Positions 10,198 to 20,360 of a DNA stretch of 30,986 nucleotides are shown in pieces (within the stretch, counting starts at the first letter, position 1; each line of letters opens with the position of its first letter). The stretch spans positions 91,930 through 122,915 of the forward strand of contig NW_006920886.1 of the NCBI RefSeq assembly GCF_000417875.1, read 5' to 3'. The notes beneath the pieces were generated by a model, which worked only from the letters and a program-made list of their open reading frames with translations, had not been told where the DNA came from and did no database searches. The position numbers and the translations under genes are program-made. Origin of the DNA: Pseudozyma flocculosa PF-1 (taxonomy: Eukaryota; Basidiomycota; Ustilaginomycetes; Ustilaginales; Ustilaginaceae).

Positions 10198-11152
10198 CTG
10201 GCCGTCTGCGTCGCGACGGAGCTGCTCTGCGCTCTCTCAGCATCCCTGTGATGAGTGGGACAGCAATTTGCGGAATCGCATGCATCCAAAGGGCAACGTT
10301 GGCGTCAGTTAAAAAGCGACAAACAAGCGCCTCGTGCGCTCCATCACGCTCAGACTCGGCAGCGGACGTCGACGCAGGGATCCCCGGCCACGTCGCCCGA
10401 GTCTTGCCGCCTTCGACCGGGAAGCGTACCGGCTGTACCACCGCAAAGGCAGCGTCGGCACGCAGCCTCGTCGGTCACCTCCGTGCTCGCTCGCTCGCTC
10501 TGGCTGACGACGCCGCGTTCCCTTGCTTGCTCGTTGGATTCCCTCCGTGGACCCTAGCCTAGCCCGGCTGATTCACCTTTTCCCTGCGTGACGGCCACCA
10601 GGGCAAGGGTCAGGCTCCAAGGGTGGAGGGGCCAGGAAGAAAGAGAGAACACCGTCGGCTCAGATGACAGGCAGGCACACCACGTCCAACAGAGCCAGCA
10701 GGCCAGCAGCGACGTTGACGTCGTCGTCGGCCCACGCGCGCACGCTGCAGCCGCCGCTGTCATCTTCCTGGCCGAGCCATCGCATGTCGTCGAAGCAAGC
10801 ACCATGTCAGCGACACGCTCGACTCAGTCATCCGACAAGCAGCAGCGCCGAGCAAGGCAAGGCAAGGCAAGCAAACGTTCGACGCCCGGCTTGGCCTTGC
10901 CGCTCGATTGCGCCTCCCCAACGACGCCGGGCGGCCTGCCTGATGTACTTAAAGGGCAGTGGGCATCATCGTCCACCAGCCCTGCCCTCCCTCTACTGCT
11001 CACCATTCACACATCGCATTCGTCCGCCCATCCGTACCCCTCCCTCCGCCATCGACTTCTGCTCGACGACGACGCTAGCTACTGCTACCAACACCACCGC
11101 CATCAACCTAACGCTGCTCTGCCACCCCGACCCGACGCCCCCCTCCTCCAAG
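10198..11152. promoter_or_regulatory. Upstream region of the short-chain dehydrogenase gene
   Basis: No gene is supported. The last 150 bases are rich in CT and CAC runs, as expected of a basidiomycete 5' UTR. TACTTAAA at about 10946-10953 is the nearest TATA-like element. Short AAGGC repeats occur at about 10855-10872. Confidence 0.5.
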
Positions 11153-12338
11153 ATGACCATGTCCGCTAGGAGCCTGCACGCCTCGACGCTCTTCGACCTG
11201 ACGGGCAAGATTGCCCTCATCACGGGCGGCGGTACGGGCATCGGGCTGATGCAGGCGCGCACGCTGAGCCAGGCGGGCGCCAAGGTATACATCGTGGGCC
11301 GCCGGGCCGAGGTTCTCGACAAGAGCGCGCAGCTCTACAGCGAGCCCAACGCGCCCCTCGTCCCGCTTCCCGGCGACATTTCCAAAAAGGCCGAGTGCCT
11401 CCGCCTCGCCGACGAGATCTCGAAGCGAGAGGGCAAGCTCGACATCCTCATCTCCAACGCCGGCATCGTCGGACCCAAGAATGAGGGCAGCAACACGGCC
11501 GACCCCACGGGCCAGGCGCACCCGGAGCACCGCGAAAAGCTACCCGTCGCCGAATACGCCAAGCTGGCGCTCGAGGACAACGAACCGGAACACTGGAACG
11601 AGCTCTTCACCGTCAACACTTTTGCCAACTTTTTCCTCAGCATGGCCTTCCTCCCCCTCCTCGCCAAGGCTACCCAGGACACCAAGGGATGGAGCTCGAC
11701 GTTCATCACCGTCGGCAGCATCTCGGGCATTACGAGCCAGAGCCAGCGGCACGTGGCGTACAACGCCAGCAAGGCGGTACGTGTCTCGTCTCGTCGTCGA
11801 GGATGGCCGAGCCGCAGTGACGCCCCCATTGACCCTTGACCTTGACCTGAACCGAGACTGACCGGCCGGTTTCCTTCCCCCTTCTGCCAACGTCCAGGCC
11901 GCCAATCACATGACGCGCCTGATCGGCTTCGAGGTGGCCGCATCGACCGACGCAAAGGTGCGCGTCAACGGCATCGCTCCTGGCGTCTTTCCGAGCCAGA
12001 TGACGGCGAGCGACAAGGACGACGAGACCAACCAGTCGAGCCTGCGCGAAAAGATGCCCGAGCTCAACATCCCCGCCGGCCGACCGGGTCGCGACGAAGA
12101 CATGGTACGTTTCCGGTCGCGTCGCCTCGCCCCGCCTTGGGGACCTCCCTCGGTCTCATCCCTTCTTGTCGCGGCCGACTGACCGCCCTCTCCTTTTGTC
12201 CTTGTTGCTTCACCTCGCCTTGTACCTTCTTCGTCTTCGGCTCATCAGGCATCGGCAACGCTCTTTGTCGTCGCAAACCAGTACCTCAACGGCCAGGTCA
12301 TTCCAGTCGATGGCGGCTTCACCCTGACCGAGCCCTAA
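11153..12338 (+). CDS. Short-chain dehydrogenase/reductase (classical SDR), three exons
   Basis: An NAD(P)-dependent oxidoreductase of the classical SDR family. The spliced product is 306 residues from exons 11153-11776, 11898-12104 and 12249-12338, all joined at phase 0. Introns 11777-11897 and 12105-12248 both begin GTACGT, contain GACTGACC and end CAG. Motifs: cofactor site TGGGTGIG (about residues 26-33), NAG in ILISNAGIVG, catalytic Ser in VGSISG, and the catalytic Tyr-Lys pair in YNASK (about 203-207) ending exactly at the first intron. Exon 2 supplies RVNGIAPGVFPSQM and exon 3 the C-terminal NGQVIPVDGGFTL. Fungal relatives are often labelled 3-oxoacyl-ACP reductase of RhlG type, but the substrate cannot be inferred here. 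ATG 11153 is preferred over ATG 11159 only because it comes first. Confidence 0.9.
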
Positions 12339-13390
12339 GAGCCGCAGCCGCAGCCGCCGCCATGCAATGCCAGCGGAGCTTCTCTGTCCTATCCTCTGCG
12401 TGATTGGTCCGTGTGAAGTGATGCATCGGAGCGGCGTCCTTGTCCACTTTGCGTCGATCAGTGTACCAATGTGGTCTCTTCGACAACGACGACGACGACG
12501 AGAGCATGGACGCAGGGCCGTCGCAACAGACGGACCAAGGCCATCATCACGTGCAGGCTGCCCTACACGTACTTCACTAGATGACCCGATAAGCTTTCGG
12601 GGCGTATCACTCTCTCGCTCTCGTTCTTCCTTTGTCGCCGGCGTCCTTCCTTCCTTCCCTGCCTACTGGATTGTTCGCCCCTTTGTCGGTGGAATCTCAT
12701 TTGCCGCGACGCGTCGATATGTCCCTTTGTTGCGTTCTCCCCTCCCTCCGTCCCTGCCGTGGAAGGCGGACGCGCGCCGGGTATCGAAGTCCGAATGGCG
12801 TTTGTCGTCTCCTGGCGCTCTACTGAGCTTGCGATAGCATGATCTGGGCCCTATCGCCGACGCGGGGTCGGGAGTGCTGTCGAGTCGAGGTATCAAGCAG
12901 TCTGGCAGCTACAGGTGGCAAGCAGGAAGGCAAGCGGAGATGCGCTTGTCGCCAAGTCGGACGCCGCGGCTCGCAAAGAGCCTGCGTCTGCGGTCAAGGC
13001 TCTCGCCCTTGCCCGCCTCCTGCCAGCCCTGACTCCAAAGTCGCCGGGCTGCCCTGCCCTGACATGCCTTAGCCTGGCGTTGCCTTTGTTCTTCGGGAAA
13101 GCATTGCCGGACCGGGCAGATGTCAGCCAGCAAGCCTGTCCAGCAGAAAAGCGCGCGCTGCATACAAAGTCCGTTGCAGGCAGAGGGACGGTGGCGCCAC
13201 CACCGTACCCTTTCCCGACGACGGCGAAGTACGTGCATGCATGCATACCCGGCCTTCGCTCAGATGACATCCGTTACCGGCCAGACGCTGCACAGCCTGC
13301 CGGCCGCGGGTCGCCTCGCCTCGCAACGCGTCGATATGAAGTCGACAAATGCCGCGGGGCGTCGACACCGTGCAGTCTAGCTGTCTGCAA

Positions 13391-13465
13391 GCAAAGCAAG
13401 CGAGGAAGACAAGCGCTTGCTTGCCTTGCTTGCCTTGCTTGCTTATTGCTTTGCAGCTTGCTTTG
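13391..13465. repeat. CTTGC/GCAAG direct and inverted repeats
   Basis: CAAAGCAAGC at 13392-13401 is the exact reverse complement of GCTTGCTTTG at 13456-13465. Between them lie tandem CTTGCTTGC units (about 13415-13443). Confidence 0.8.
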
Positions 13466-13574
13466 TGTGGACGTGCTTATCCGGCCGTGGGAACGCAACG
13501 CAAGGCGAGTGGGCGTAAGAGGCGGCGGCGACGGCGACGGCGATTGACGCGGGTGGGTCGGGACGTCGTTGTAG

Positions 13575-13619
13575 GTACATACGCACGCTCGGCGCCACCT
13601 TTGGCGCCCACGTATGTAC
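13575..13619. repeat. Nested inverted repeat (two stems)
   Basis: Outer arms GTACATACG (13575-13583) and CGTATGTAC (13611-13619) are perfect reverse complements. Inside them GGCGCCA (13591-13597) pairs with TGGCGCC (13602-13608) around a 4-base loop. Confidence 0.88.
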
Positions 13620-14102
13620 AGTAGTAGTAGTTGTTTGGGACGAGCAGCGAGCGTGCGTGCGTGCAAGGGTGCGTGCGTATGGCACCTACTCGCCGTACGT
13701 GCATGGGCCCGACACCTGCAGACACTCGACGTGCAGCAGCAGCAGGAGGCCGCTCTACCCTAGGCCTACCCTGCCCAACGTACCGACCGACCGGCCGACC
13801 AACCGACCGTACCTACAGCGAGCAATCGTCCACGCTCGCTCGGATCGTACGTGCCGTTGCACGCGCACGGTCGCTCCCCCTCGCGCTCGCTGTTCGGCGT
13901 GGCGCTGCGTTGGTCCTGTTCCTTGCAATTGCTGCGCGGCGCTGCAACGTCGCCACCGGTCTTGGGCGGCCACGAAGAGGCCAGGCAGCAGCAGCCGCCC
14001 AGAGGGCCCAAGCAGCAGCTTTGAGGGCAGCGTTGTGCAAGACGGGGCCCGCCCTCGACGTCCCCCTGCGGGCGACGCCGACGCTTGCCGGCGGCGCCGA
14101 AA

Positions 14103-14151
14103 CCTTGGGCGGCCTAGCCTGGATCATAACGGGCCACTCAGGCCGCCAAGG
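14103..14151. repeat. Imperfect inverted repeat with one bulged G
   Basis: CCTTGGGCGGCC at 14103-14114 pairs with GGCCGCCAAGG at 14141-14151, leaving a single unpaired G and a loop of about 26 bases. Confidence 0.75.
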
Positions 14152-14486
14152 GGGTCGGGCCCCCTCTTTGTCACGTCGCCCCTCGGCCTGGATCCGCCCA
14201 CTGGACGACAAAGGACCGCTGCGCTAGAGAATCGGCTGGTCCGCATGCCTCTCTGGTCCTCGCCGCCCCACCTAGTAGTGTAGACTCGAGCCGTCACGTA
14301 GGCCGGTCAAAGGTAGGCGCGGCGCGGCTCAACCTTTTTTTTCGCTACGCCGCGCCGGGCCGTTCCGAACGGTCAGGCAGGCGCCGTTCTTCTTGGCGTC
14401 TGGTTCAAAGTCAGGAGGAAGAGGAAGGCCCCCGAAGCACAGCAAAGCAGATCACTCCAAGAAAGAAAAGATCGAGGGCCCCGGCA

Positions 14487-14524
14487 GCCTGCCCACCGGT
14501 CAGTGGGCTGGTCGGTGGGCAGGC
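14487..14524. repeat. Perfect 12-bp inverted repeat
   Basis: GCCTGCCCACCG (14487-14498) and CGGTGGGCAGGC (14513-14524) are exact reverse complements around a 14-base loop. A CT-rich tract (CTCTCTCTC) follows, but there is no T-run, so a transcription terminator is not indicated. Confidence 0.85.
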
Positions 14525-15357
14525 CTCTCTCTCTCTTGACGGTCCGAGCATCGGGAGGCGTTCCGCGGCCAGGCGTGGCGTGGCTCGGCGCGGCGCAGCC
14601 TGACCTGGCCGGGCCTGACCCGTCCTAGCCAGGCTTCATCTTGGCCCCGATGCTCAAGGTTCTGGCCGTTTGCCACGGCCTTGATCCCACGCACGTCTGC
14701 TGCTAGGCTCAGCCTGCCTGGCCGTGGCCTGTTGGCGGCTTGCTTCCTGTCTTGCTCACCGGGCCAGGACAGGACCAGCACCGCACCCAGAGATCGGGCG
14801 GGCGTCCGACTACTGGCCTCTCTGGGCGACTGGCCATCGCCGGTCGAGGGGTGGGCTTGCTGACATCGTCTGCATCCGCCACCGAGCTTCAATTCCTTCC
14901 TCACTTCCGTGCCTCACCTCGATCCTTCAGTCCCTCTTCCCAAGCCAAGCGCTGGCAGCCTCTGGTGCGCGCTTCGCCATACGCCAACCCCCTCCCGACC
15001 GTGACCTGGCCGAGGCGACGCCCTTTCCCCGCCACGGCGCTGCCATCGGCTGCAGCCATACCCGCCCTGCTGACCACCAACGCAGCACTCTTCTGTCGAC
15101 ATCGCAGCCAGGCCGATGGCTCACTACGCCGTGCACCGCCGCAGCCAAAGCTCGACACCTCCTGTCAGCCAAGGCGAGAAAACCAGGGGCAGGCGACACG
15201 CGACGTGAGTCAAGAAAGGCCAGCCCCCCCAGTCCTTCGCTCTCGCCTCCACCACGCCCAGGCTACTTCTTCTGCTCGCCACCCTACCACCTTTGCCATT
15301 CGATCCGCACCAGCCTTGGGCCCCGCTACACGTCTCCCAGCTACCGGTACCCCCGCC

Positions 15358-17665
15358 ATGCCGACTGGCACTGCCGGCTCGCAATCGCAGCCAGCGTGCC
15401 AAACCGGCCAGGCGACTTGGAACCCAGAGCCCATCGGCACATTCGACGGCCACGAAGCATCCCGAGGCCCTCCTCTAGGCGGCAACGAAGCGACGAGCGA
15501 CGCCGATGCCGAGCACGAGGTCGTCGACGATGACGATGCTATCCACCTCGTGCCGTACCCTGGGCAGGCGGGCCACGACACGTCGGTCGACCAGCCATCG
15601 GAAGCGCTACAGGCCGTGCAGCAGCAGACGCTCGTACTCTCTCAGCAGCCTTCCACGCCCCAGCGGCAGCCGCTGGTGCCTCTCGCCAACCTGGTCGGCA
15701 CTCCAGATCAGCCGCGCGGCTTGACTCGTGAGTCCGCGGCATCTTCGTCGTGGATCAGGGGCTTGGTCATCAAGACCGGTGACCATCGCAACGGACCTGC
15801 ACGGCCTAGCCAGTCGTGGCCGCCCTCCCTACGGGCATCGCCGCGGCTCGACCCTGCCCAGCGCCCACAGGCTCGAGATGGGAGGTCGCTCTCGCCGCAG
15901 GCCTACCTAGAAGCCGCGCAGCGCACAGGCTCGTTGGCACCGTCGTCAAACGGCCAGCGCACGGCTTCCATCAGGAGCGAGGCACTGCGGTGGCGAGCTT
16001 CGGATGACGGCATCGCCAAAGTGACGGCGCGCTCCGAGATGGATGCTCGAGACGACACGGCGCCACAAAGGCTCGCCGTGAGCGAGCGTGCGGATGGCGA
16101 TAATGGCAACCGGCCAGCAATGCCTACAGAGACTGCGCAGACGCGAGCGGTGGCTCGCGACCACACAGACCATCTCATAGCCCGGGCCTCGCAGACTTGC
16201 CTGGGGTCGGACGATGCTCACGGAGAAGACGAACAGCTCAAGACGGAGCCAGCGACACCGGCGCCAGCTGGGCGGACGAGGGCGAGGACCCGGGTCGGCA
16301 GATCGACCAAGGCGAAGAAACCACCAACGCGCCCCGCAAGCACTCGCAAGAAGCCAGGTGCGAAAGATGTCGGCTCTTCGAGCGCCGGTACCAGCCTCGC
16401 CACCGTCGGCCGAGGCAGCTCGGGAACAGCAGGAGGTCCTATCGACTCCCCCTCCATACATAGAGGTTCGAGGCCACCGAGGAGGAGCAGCAGAGCCAGC
16501 GTCGCTGCGGAGAGCGCGACGGTTCGTGCTCCATCTAGCGAAGCTGGAGCCATCGGCACAACCTGCGGCGAGTTTAATTCCACAGAGCGGCAGGGGCAGC
16601 CTGACGATCTTGATGCACAGCACCAGCACCACCAGCATCGTCCGCAGTCACAGCAGCAGCTCGACCGGCATGCGCCCCGCAGTCGGACCGCATCGCACAA
16701 CGACCAGGCGAGCGAAGCCACAAGCGCCGACATCGTTCCGCGACGCGATGCGCAGCCTCCCGCTGCAGACAACAGCACATTGGGCGGCAGCAGCAGCCTG
16801 ACGATGGGACCATCGACGATCAGAGAGCCATGCCTCGACCTCGTCGATCCGCGCATCCTGACAGGTTCGTGGCGGCACAAGACGGTGTGGACCTTCTGGG
16901 ACTGCCTTGCGCCGTTTGGCGCGCGCGACAACGACCTGCTTATCCTCAGCAACGACGGAATGGCGTTTCCGTGCGCCGACTTTGTGAGTCCGCCTCCGGG
17001 GTTGCAGCAGACCGTGCCCGTTGCGGGCGCTGATCTTGCGCTACTGCAGGACGGCCTTGCTGACGCCGGATCTGCACCTGTCCATGCCCCCCGACGCCGC
17101 CTTCGGCAGAACCCGTACATGCACTCCGAGGTGCTCCAGCGGTCCACGCAGAACCCGCGTCCCGAAGTGACTCGGATCCTGCAGCACAGCCGCGAGGAAA
17201 ACGAGCTCATCTTTGGCTTCCAGCCGCAGCCGGCTCTGACGGTTGACGAGGTGAGGCAAAGCAAGGCGTGCAGACCAACGGCGCAGCTACAGCTGACATG
17301 TCGCTGAACCCATGCCGCTCTTGTCCGACTTCATGCCCTCTGGCCGAACGCTTACCCCACAGGACTGGCGAGCCACGAACCTGCTTCTCCTTCTCGTCCA
17401 TCCGATCCCGGCCCTGTTCCTGCCTGATCGGGCCACGGCGTCCCTGGCGCTCCGGCTCGGCTTCGACTGTGAGTGGCGAGTTGCCCAATCCCGTCGCGAT
17501 GCCGCCCATTCTCTCAGACGTCGAGCTGACGAGGTACCGTCGCCTCGCCCGCCCGCGACTCGCCGGCCAGACCAAGTATCGACGGCGATCCAAACCGCGC
17601 TCCGGCGCCTGCGCGAACTCGACGAGATCGAGCGATCCGAGGCAGTCCGGCCGCCAGCGCCCTGA
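15358..17665 (+). CDS. Disordered protein with a possible BTB/POZ-like domain, two exons
   Basis: Two exons (15358-17250, 17363-17665) give 731 residues. ATG 15358 is the first in-frame ATG after a CT-rich leader. Residues 1 to about 490 are low-complexity and Gln/Ser/Pro-rich, with a basic AT-hook-like patch near 303-330 (GRTRARTRVGRSTKAKK) that suggests a nuclear role. The ordered part starts near 495: WRHKTVWTFWDCLAPFGARD, then DLLILSNDGMAFPCADFV, and after the intron DEDWRATNLLLLLVHPIPAL and SLALRLGFDCEWRVAQS. The pattern 'strand with SNDG' followed by 'LLLLLVHPIP...LALRLGF.CEW' resembles divergent fungal BTB/POZ domains (inference). The intron 17251-17362 (GTGAGG...CACAG, phase 0) restores this pattern. 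Without it the frame ends at 17307. A shorter protein or a different fold remains possible. Confidence 0.6.
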
Positions 17666-18005
17666 GCAGCCAGTCGGGGTCGGCTGCAAAGGACGGCAGG
17701 ACCGCCTCGATGGCACGAGGGTGCGTTGCAGATGGACAATGGGCACAAAGGGGACAAATGCAAGACCTCGAGGGACGTCGGTGAAGCGTCGGGAATATGG
17801 ATACAAGGGACGGGGGCGAGGGACGAGGACAGGAAGGAGAGGAAGGCCAGAGCGGGAGGGGAGGGAAACAGAAGCCAGGGTGAAGGACGACGATCGAGGC
17901 CGTCGTGGCAGATGCACGAATCCACAGCAATGCAATGCAAACCAACCAGGCCAGCGTGCTGTCCGATCCCGCCGTCGCCGCCGTCGCCATCGGTGTTCGA
18001 CGATG
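17666..18005. other. Convergent 3' intergenic region
   Basis: This 340-bp gap lies between two genes that end towards each other and should hold both 3' UTRs. It is rich in AGGGAG/GGAAGG purine repeats at about 17800-17880. No gene or clear terminator motif is visible. Confidence 0.5.
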
Positions 18006-20360
18006 TCAACGACCCGAGATCCAGGCCCACCAGCCATTCTCGCCGGAACCAGATCCAGAGCCAGAGGCGGCGTTGCGGCGCGTATTGTCCTGGAGGTCAC
18101 GTTCGTACCTCTCCTCGTCCGTCGTCGTCGTGGGGGTGCGGGAGGAGGAGGCGGAGGCAGTGGGGTTCTGAGCCGAGAGTGGGGTGAGGAGGCCACGGTC
18201 TCCCAGCATGCCCAGGACGGCATTGGCGATGGCGTGGGTACGTCCGCTGCCGCGGCGCGCACCCATGCTCCCCGTACCGCCCAGGGCGCCGCTGCCATTC
18301 TCGAGCCAGCTATCCCGGTACGCCGGCGTCGCCCCGTTGGCGTTGGCGTTTGTCGCTGCTGCGGTGGACGAGGAAGTGGAGGAGGAAGAGGAGGTATAGG
18401 GAGGAGGGGAAGGGGAACGTCGACCCGATTCGACGGCAGCTCGAAGCGTCTCGATGCGCTGGTTGGTCAAAGACGACGGCACAGTCGGGAAATACGACGA
18501 TGACGACGACGACGAAGACGAATTCGTCGCCGTCGCCGTCGCCGTCGCCGTACCGTTCGCCGACGCACCCTGGCCCCGGGAGGAGGTGCGGTGCGCGCCG
18601 CCGCCGTCGTCGGACGAGTGCAGCGAGTGCATGGAAATGTCGAGACGGTGCGGCGTCGGCGGGTTGGGCGGCGAGCCGATCGACGACTCGGACCGCCGAG
18701 AGGGAGACGGGTCGCGCAGCGACGAGGATCGGATTGGCGTCCCGCCGCGAGCGCCGAGGGCATGCGACGACGATGACGACGCCTGTTGCTGCTGCGTCGC
18801 CGTTGCCGTCGTCGGCGCCGGTCGACCAGAGCGACCACGGGCGGCCGCAGATGACGAAGACGGCACCCGCTCGTCGTACGGTGAGACGGGCGGAGGCGGC
18901 GTCACGTTCTCCCTCGCTCCCGGCGCACCTGCCCCCGCACCCGCGCCGCCGCTGGTCCCCTGCCCCGTCTCGATCAGGATGCTGCCGCGCTCCTGCCCGT
19001 AGGCCGGCGGAGGGGCCAGAGTGCCTACCATGGGCGCGAGCCCCCACTTCTTCACATTGGCCTCGATAAAGACGAAGCCGGCCTGGCCGAGGTTGACGTG
19101 GACCTCGCACGCGCCGTCGGCGCCTACCGTGGGGAAGAGGTTGTACCGGTTGAGGCCGATAAAGGCGTCCTCGAGCCTCTTGCCGTTGCGCGTGAAGAAG
19201 ACGGTGCCGGTGCGCGGCCGGTAGCCGATGCCGATCACGTCGCCCTGGCCGTAGGCGGGGCCGTAGGACTGGGCGGCGAACGGGTAGTTGTGGCTTTTGA
19301 AGCCGTCGGCGCTAAAGTAGCCGATCGAAAACTTGTTCCAACCGGGCAGGCGAAACGTCGGGTAGGGCTTGGTGGTGAGGCCGAGGGCGACGTTGGTGCC
19401 GTCGGGCTTGTTGAACATCTTGGCCTCCCAGTAGTAGACCTCGTTGACCTTGGGCAGCGGCAGGTTGGACTGGACGCAGCAGCCGCCGCCCTCGCTCGGA
19501 GCCATGCCCTCCCCATCGGCGAGGAAGGTGATCTCGGTGCGGGCCTCGACAAAGACGCTCGGGTTGCTCTCGTAGTCCGGGTCGAAGCTCCACGCGCTGA
19601 CGCCCTTTTCCTGGATGCTGAGGAACTGGCTGAGGGTAATGTCGGTGCTCTGGGAGCCGGGCGGGTACGAGAGGGTCCAGTCCTTTGCGCGTGCGTAGCC
19701 CTGGCGGACGGGCGGGTCCTGGAGCTCGAGCCAGCGCTGCTCGACGCCGTCGAGGTAGCCCTGGCCCTCGAGGGCCTCTTCGCGTCCGACGTCGACGGGC
19801 CCGTCCGAGTCGCCGAGGGCGATGCGGGCCCGCCTGCGAACGACGATGACGAGGATGATGAAGAGGAGCAGCAGGAAGAGGAGCGTCGAGAGGAGGATGA
19901 GGAGCGGTAGGATGAGGGCGAGGGTGTCGTCGCTGTTGCTGTTGCCGCCCTGGGGCGGCCGGCGGTAGATGGGCTCGCCGAGGTCGATGCCCCCTGCCGG
20001 CGGCATGGTGATCTCTGGCTGCCAGAAGCGCTGGCGGCCGTCCTGTGCCGACCAGGCGGGCACGGCTTGGTGCAGGCCTTTGTCGGATGCGCGGGCGTCG
20101 GTGCTCAGCACGAGGAGATGGCCGTCGAGGGACTCGTAGATGCGGTCATGGCTGTCGGAGGACGATGCAGATGAAGAGAAGTCGGTGTAGTAGCGCCAGA
20201 ACGGTGGTGCTGGCGAAGAGGCGCTCGATGTGGCGGAGGAGTGGTCCGCATGTGGACCTTTTGGCGCCTGGGGCTGGCTCGAAGATGCGGAATGCTGCTG
20301 AGTGGTGAGCGGAAGCAGATCGGGCCGAGAGCGGCGCTGCACATCGCTCACAGCAGCCAT
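18006..20360 (-). CDS. SSH4: SSH4/EAR1-type SPRY-domain endosomal membrane protein, Rsp5 adaptor
   Basis: In yeast, Ssh4 and Ear1 sit in endosome/vacuole membranes and recruit the ubiquitin ligase Rsp5 through PY motifs, driving ubiquitination and sorting of membrane proteins. This 784-residue intronless protein has the same order: luminal N-terminal region, one transmembrane helix (about 147-174, Leu/Ile run followed by RRRAR), linker, and SPRY domain (about 285-440; YYWEAKMFNKPDGTNVALGL, GDVIGIGYRP, TGTVFFTRNGKRL). PY motifs follow: PPAY (451-454) and PPPY (652-655). The last 300 residues are Ser-rich and disordered, with Ala-Thr and Ser runs coded by microsatellite-like DNA (about 18380-18560). 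ATG 20360 opens the frame. The assignment rests on helix, SPRY and PY order. SSH4 and EAR1 cannot be separated here. Confidence 0.88.
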   Translation of the reverse strand: MAAVSDVQRRSRPDLLPLTTQQHSASSSQPQAPKGPHADHSSATSSASSPAPPFWRYYTDFSSSASSSDSHDRIYESLDGHLLVLSTDARASDKGLHQAVPAWSAQDGRQRFWQPEITMPPAGGIDLGEPIYRRPPQGGNSNSDDTLALILPLLILLSTLLFLLLLFIILVIVVRRRARIALGDSDGPVDVGREEALEGQGYLDGVEQRWLELQDPPVRQGYARAKDWTLSYPPGSQSTDITLSQFLSIQEKGVSAWSFDPDYESNPSVFVEARTEITFLADGEGMAPSEGGGCCVQSNLPLPKVNEVYYWEAKMFNKPDGTNVALGLTTKPYPTFRLPGWNKFSIGYFSADGFKSHNYPFAAQSYGPAYGQGDVIGIGYRPRTGTVFFTRNGKRLEDAFIGLNRYNLFPTVGADGACEVHVNLGQAGFVFIEANVKKWGLAPMVGTLAPPPAYGQERGSILIETGQGTSGGAGAGAGAPGARENVTPPPPVSPYDERVPSSSSAAARGRSGRPAPTTATATQQQQASSSSSHALGARGGTPIRSSSLRDPSPSRRSESSIGSPPNPPTPHRLDISMHSLHSSDDGGGAHRTSSRGQGASANGTATATATATNSSSSSSSSSYFPTVPSSLTNQRIETLRAAVESGRRSPSPPPYTSSSSSTSSSTAAATNANANGATPAYRDSWLENGSGALGGTGSMGARRGSGRTHAIANAVLGMLGDRGLLTPLSAQNPTASASSSRTPTTTTDEERYERDLQDNTRRNAASGSGSGSGENGWWAWISGR

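Larger units (their letters stand above)
12339..15357. other. 3-kb intergenic region with repeats and hairpins, no supported gene
   Basis: All frames here are short or overlapping and lack recognisable domains. The stretch holds CTTGC/GCAAG repeats (13391-13465), a nested inverted repeat (13575-13619), GT/GC-rich short repeats (13650-13675), an imperfect inverted repeat (14103-14151), a T8 run near 14334-14341 and a perfect 12-bp inverted repeat (14487-14524). The last few hundred bases are probably the promoter and 5' UTR of the next gene. A non-coding transcript cannot be excluded. Confidence 0.55.

Noticed and set aside
10664..11152. Upstream extension of the SDR protein
   Set aside because: SDR proteins start shortly before the TGxxxGIG motif, and the added sequence is compositionally like a 5' UTR.
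14395..14420. tRNA B-box-like sequence (GGTTCAAAGTC)
   Set aside because: No flanking T-stem, acceptor stem or A-box could be matched, so no tRNA is called.
13380..14530. Repeats considered as a CRISPR array
   Set aside because: The repeats are irregular, differ from each other and have no uniform spacers. The genome is eukaryotic.
15116..15204. Possible first exon (ATG 15116, canonical GTGAGT donor at 15205) of the BTB-like gene
   Set aside because: The exon would end in phase 2, and none of the nearby AG acceptors I checked joins it to the main frame. It may be a UTR intron.
14740..15357. Extension of the BTB-like protein upstream to 14740
   Set aside because: There is no ATG before 15358 in that frame and the sequence looks like a CT-rich leader.
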